A stretch of DNA of 64,000 nucleotides from Thelonectria olida (Eukaryota; Ascomycota; Sordariomycetes; Hypocreales; Nectriaceae), in contig JAGPYM010000010.1 of assembly GCA_020736575.1 (NCBI GenBank), positions 868,001 to 932,000 on the forward strand, given 5' to 3'. Positions 60,215-64,000 of this stretch are shown piece by piece. The notes below the pieces were generated by a model. The model was not told the DNA's origin, ran no database searches, and saw only the letters and a program-made list of their open reading frames with translations. How positions within the stretch are numbered: the stretch's first letter is position 1; each line of letters opens with the position of its first letter. The position numbers were made by a program, and so were the translations under genes.

Positions 60215-61694
60215 ATGGCGACAAAAGAACATCTCACCCCATCGCAGCTGAATGCTCTCAGCATTCTCGAGCGTGTCTGCTCAGTCTTCTCCCTCCTGGG
60301 CTCCCTCTTCGTCCTCGGCACCTTTATCGCATCGAAATCATTCCACAAGCCTATCAACCGCCTTGTCTTCTATGCTTCCTTTGGCAACATGATGACCAAT
60401 GTTGGTACCTTGATGTCAAGAAGTTACATCAACAACCCGGACTCGGCAGGCTGCCAGTTGCAGGCCTTTTTGGTTCAGATGTACGCACCAAGTATAATAA
60501 CGTGCCATTGACAATGCTAACGCTGAACAGGTTCATGCCTGCCGATGCTCTTTGGACACTCGCTATGGCTATCAACGTGTACCTGACGTTTTACTACAAG
60601 TTCGATGCCAGACGTTTACGCAGGATGGAGATCCCTTACCTGATTTGTTGTTACGGCGTTCCCTTTATTCCAGCCCTTACCTTCATCTTCATCAAGAACG
60701 GCGACGGAGTAAGGATGTACGGTGATGCAACATTGTGGTGTTGGGTAGCCCCCGAATTCGACGTCTGGCGCATTGCAACCTTTTACGGACCCATCTGGTG
60801 AGTTGCACATGCGTAAATGCAAGCCCTATCAATGCTAACAGTACCAGGGTTGTCATCGCCGCCACTTTGTTCATCTACATCCGTTGTGGGCACACCATTT
60901 ACCTCAAGCAAAGGGAACTACACAACTTCAGCTCGACAGACCAGGGTGAACTCACCACTATCGGAGACCATCTTGCGACTATTAAGACTACCGAGGTTTC
61001 AGTAACGACAGAGGTGGTGGATCGAGAGAATGGCCTACAAATGCAGCCCCTCAGCTCCCGAGCTGCCGATGTCAACGACCCTCATAACCCCAATTACTCG
61101 GTGACTATCAGTGCGGATACGAGCTCAGGGGACATTGGAGACATGGTCCATCCAATTCCGCCTCAACTTGCTACAACTACGATACCAGAAGCTACGGCGC
61201 AGCAACAGGCGAGAAGAGATCCGGCAAGAAGACGTCGCCGAGATCTGAATAACGCAGCCATGTCATACACCAAATGCGCGCTTCTTTTCTTTACCGCCAT
61301 TCTGATAACATGGATCCCCTCAAGCGCGAATCGTGTGTACTCGGTGTTACATACTAAGCAATCGTCCATCGTGCTCGAGTTTATGAGCGCCTTTGTACTT
61401 CCTCTGCAGGGTTTCTGGAACGCGGTAATCTACATGATGACTTCGTGGGCTGCGGTCAAGAACCTAGCTCAGGACCTACGCCTGGGACGCAGACCTGATG
61501 TGACAGAGCTCGTGGGAGGCATGACGCACGACGGCAGCAGCCCGCACCATCATCACCATCATCACCACCACCACCACCACCTCGCTGCGTTCCGGAACGT
61601 GACTCGAACGAACAAGACGTACGAGACGGAAAGTATGACGGAACTGGCGAATAGTCGACCCAACTCGGACGACGGTCGACATGGTGCGGTCTAG
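60215..61694 (+). CDS. cAMP-receptor-like G-protein-coupled receptor
   Basis: Exons 60215-60480, 60531-60797 and 60848-61694 give 459 aa; the introns are GTACGC..GAACAG and GTGAGT..ACCAG, both phase 2. Seven hydrophobic segments lie at roughly 18-40, 48-70, 90-112, 122-145, 172-192, 318-340 and 350-375. A 125-residue third cytoplasmic loop ends in a basic ARRDPARRRRRD stretch. This resembles the fungal class related to Dictyostelium cAMP receptors and Neurospora GPR-1, which signal through heterotrimeric G proteins at the plasma membrane. The ligand is unknown. The cytoplasmic tail carries twelve consecutive histidines at 411-422, coded by mixed CAC/CAT. The start was chosen at the first Met before TM1, with a good upstream context. 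Confidence 0.92.
61546..61581 (+). repeat. CAY repeat encoding twelve histidines
   Basis: Twelve CAC/CAT codons occur in a row inside the receptor tail. The codon mixture (CAC CAT CAT CAC CAT CAT, then six CAC) shows only the second half is a pure trinucleotide run. Confidence 0.9.
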
Positions 61695-64000
61695 TGGGCA
61701 TTAGCCATGGAACCTCTTTATTATGTGATTATTGCTCTTTGGATCCTTGTGTATCTATGGGCAACAGGATCAATGATGGATACCCGGTTTTCAGCGTTGG
61801 GGAGTTTATTATTTTACTTGGGAAAACCTATGCGAATGGGCTTGCAGGGCGACATAGAGATGGCGCGGCCCTTTGTTACGAGGAATGTCTTGATATCAGT
61901 CGTTGGCTATCAACTATTGAGTAGCGAAGGGGACGTCCGTGTACAAGAAGCAAGAAGCATACATATAATTAATGCAAATGAACATGAACTTCAGAATCTT
62001 AGCAAGTGACAGATTAATTGGCCTTTGATTAGAGTAGTTTGCACCTGTTCGTCTGGTGTCTCGTCGAACCCATGTCCTGTACTGCTCGGCTCAGTTCTCT
62101 GCTGTCCCAAGTGACAGGTTAATTCACGCATCACCACCATGACGTCCAGCCACGCGGGTTTTTCTTCCGCAGCCCGAACATTCCGCAGTAAACACGTGCC
62201 CTCTTGCGATTACAGCTTGAAGGCAAAGAGATGGGTTGCAGCGATGGGCTGACGGGTGAGGGGGGGTGCGTGGCTAGCGGCTGGGGAAAAAACCACGCGA
62301 GCTGAGCTGGGCCGGCGTGGTGCCAAGCAACCTGGAAGCGTCTTGGAGATGCTCACTGTCATTGTTGCGTCTTTTTGAGGCGTCACATGGGGTGAGGGGA
62401 GGGCGTGCAGCAGGTTTTCGGGCGGAGGGACGGAGTCGGTGGTGGGCGTTGAGGAGTAAGTGGGCAAGCCACAGTTGGAGTAAGTGGTGATGATGTCCAA
62501 CTGGTAGAGAAGTCCAAGTCAGCCTTTATCCTTCTATTTCTTCTTCTTCCGAGTTCTCTTGCGTCCGTGGAGCAAAGAGTCGTGCTGATGCTGTGCTCCA
62601 CCCCCAGACACCGAGACACTGCCGCCGCTCTCAGAAAGCGAAGCGAGAATCCGGGGAAGAAAAGTCTGGGGATGGAGGCTTGTCAAGTGGGTGGGCCGAC
62701 CAAGAAACAGCAGATTTCGAGATGAGATCCCCCTCCCCTTCTTTTTGGCCCAGATGAGATGGAATGGGCCCATGGCAGTCTGTGCTTTTCTTTGATTTTT
62801 TTGCTTTTGCTTCCGGTCCTGAGGGGGGGGAGGGTTGGTTTCCAGTGGTTTTGGGGTTGGGGGAGATGGGCCTAGACCTCGTTGGTGGAAGAATGTTTGC
62901 AAGGAGTGAGACATTGCAGTTGGCATCTGGGAATTAGACTTAGACTTAACCTTTCAGCGCCCGTTCGTGCGTTCTTCAGACTTGTCTCGTAAAGAACCAA
63001 GGAGTGGAGTTTCGTTCTTCTTCTTCTTCTTCTTCTTCGGCCGGTGGCCCATGGCATGATCCCATCATCCTTGGACCCTGGGCAGCCAGGGGCCCTTGTT
63101 CGTGTGTCTGCGGGGTGAGAGAAATGGCACCACGCTTTTGGCTGCGGGGAAGGGAAGACAAGGGCTTTCTTGGCGGGCAGCAATGAAATGGTCTGGGGAT
63201 ACTTTGTAACAGCTCGTCATGGTTGGCGATGCCGCATAATGTGGGAGTGGAGGAGCAGGAGGAGGCGTGGCGCGGATCTGGGTGTGGCCAAGGGTCCCGA
63301 GTGCCACATCCTCGGTTCACTCGCTCTGATTGTTGCCTCGGAGGGAACAGAGATGCTGGGGTTGCGGAGTATCTGTTTTGGGGTTTTCGTGTCAGAGCGA
63401 GTGCCGAGGGAGAGAGACATGGGAGTCCTGCACGTTCTCGAGGACTGCCATCCATGTTCTACGCACAAAGCCTTTATCATCATCATCACCACCGCCGCAT
63501 TGCAAACGTCAAGTTCGGGGTACAGACATCGTTTCTCAAAGCTAGACCTAACTATCCCTGATAAACTCAGCCCACCATTCCCGCCAAAGAATTATCCTCG
63601 CCCGTTCCGTCCCCTTCTTGATGCGTACATTCATAAACTCGTACATGTTCGTAGGTCTCATCTGCCACGATGCCCCATCGTGACAGTGTCATCCGTGATA
63701 TCTTCGTTTCGCATCATTCATTACCGACCATGCTGATGGGCTTGGCGCGTCCGCTGGCCGAGTTGCCATCCCCTGCGCAGCGGCGAAGTGCCATGTCCAT
63801 GGGGTATATCCGCGTGAAAAAAGATTGAGAAAAAGAGCCTCCGAAACAACAAAAGCAACCGACCGACCGACCCTTTTTGTTGATCCGGTGCAAAAAGATT
63901 GAAGAGATCCGCAAAGACATAAGGAATCCGAAAGACAAATCGAAAAATAAAACAAAGCAAAGAAGAGCAAAACAAATCCGAAGCGCAACGAAGCCGTGGT
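61695..64000. other. 3' flank of the receptor gene and window end
   Basis: 61695 to about 62000 is probably receptor 3' UTR. A + frame of 100 codons there starts with a hydrophobic stretch but has no further support. The rest contains a TTC microsatellite at 63015-63038 and an A-rich end at 63820-63970. No gene is supported, though a leader or tail of a gene outside the window may begin near the end. Confidence 0.4.
63015..63038. repeat. (TTC)8 microsatellite
   Basis: Eight perfect TTC units lie in non-coding sequence. Confidence 0.85.

Noticed and set aside
61707..62009. 100-codon frame just after the receptor gene, starting with a hydrophobic segment
   Set aside because: It begins 13 bases after the receptor stop codon and most likely lies in its 3' UTR.
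63170..63736. 188-codon frame on the + strand
   Set aside because: No motif is present, several overlapping frames exist on both strands, and the sequence includes simple repeats.
1..64000. CRISPR arrays, bacterial operons, phage or integrated virus
   Set aside because: Introns and eukaryotic families occur throughout. No regularly spaced direct repeats and no capsid, polymerase, integrase or reverse-transcriptase motif were seen.

Overview
The window is nuclear DNA of a filamentous ascomycete (Pezizomycotina, most likely Sordariomycetes; this placement is inferred). The genes carry short GT..AG introns of about 50-230 bases with CTAAC/CTGAC-like branch sites, pyrimidine-rich leaders and fungal-type start contexts. 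The protein families also fit: an Ear1/Ssh4-type Rsp5 adaptor, a Zn2Cys6 regulator, a DUF6590 protein, a fungal HNH protein and a cAMP-receptor-like GPCR. I saw no operon, CRISPR array or recognisable intact transposon. All names come from reading translations and motifs by eye; no database search was run.

Layout. 1-11 kb: an SSH4/EAR1-like SPRY protein (+), an intron-containing tRNA-Glu (-), and a Zn2Cys6 transcription factor (-) with eight proposed exons and a repeated octamer array just beyond its 3' end. 10.5-27.8 kb: about 17 kb with no gene I can support. 27.8-41.1 kb: the gene-dense core, holding transportin/Kap104 (-), a PAC4-type proteasome assembly chaperone (-) divergent from an N2227/carnosine-N-methyltransferase-like gene (+), a short-chain dehydrogenase (-) convergent with the latter, and a ten-exon DUF6590 gene (-). 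44.1-53.7 kb: a large intronless polyproline/coiled-coil protein (+), two small orphan ORFs (-), and an HNH-domain gene (+) that is interrupted by an in-frame TAG. 53.7-60.2 kb: another gene-poor stretch. 60.2-61.7 kb: a seven-helix receptor (+) with a poly-histidine tail. The last 2.3 kb hold no gene I can support.

How they fit together. These look like independent housekeeping and regulatory genes: endosomal cargo ubiquitination, nuclear import, proteasome assembly, transcription and nutrient sensing. They do not form a biosynthetic cluster. The points most worth a second look are the HNH gene whose family-like C-terminus continues in frame past a stop codon, a tandem exon-plus-intron duplication in the DUF6590 gene, the octamer array beside the transcription factor, and the very long non-coding flank upstream of that factor.
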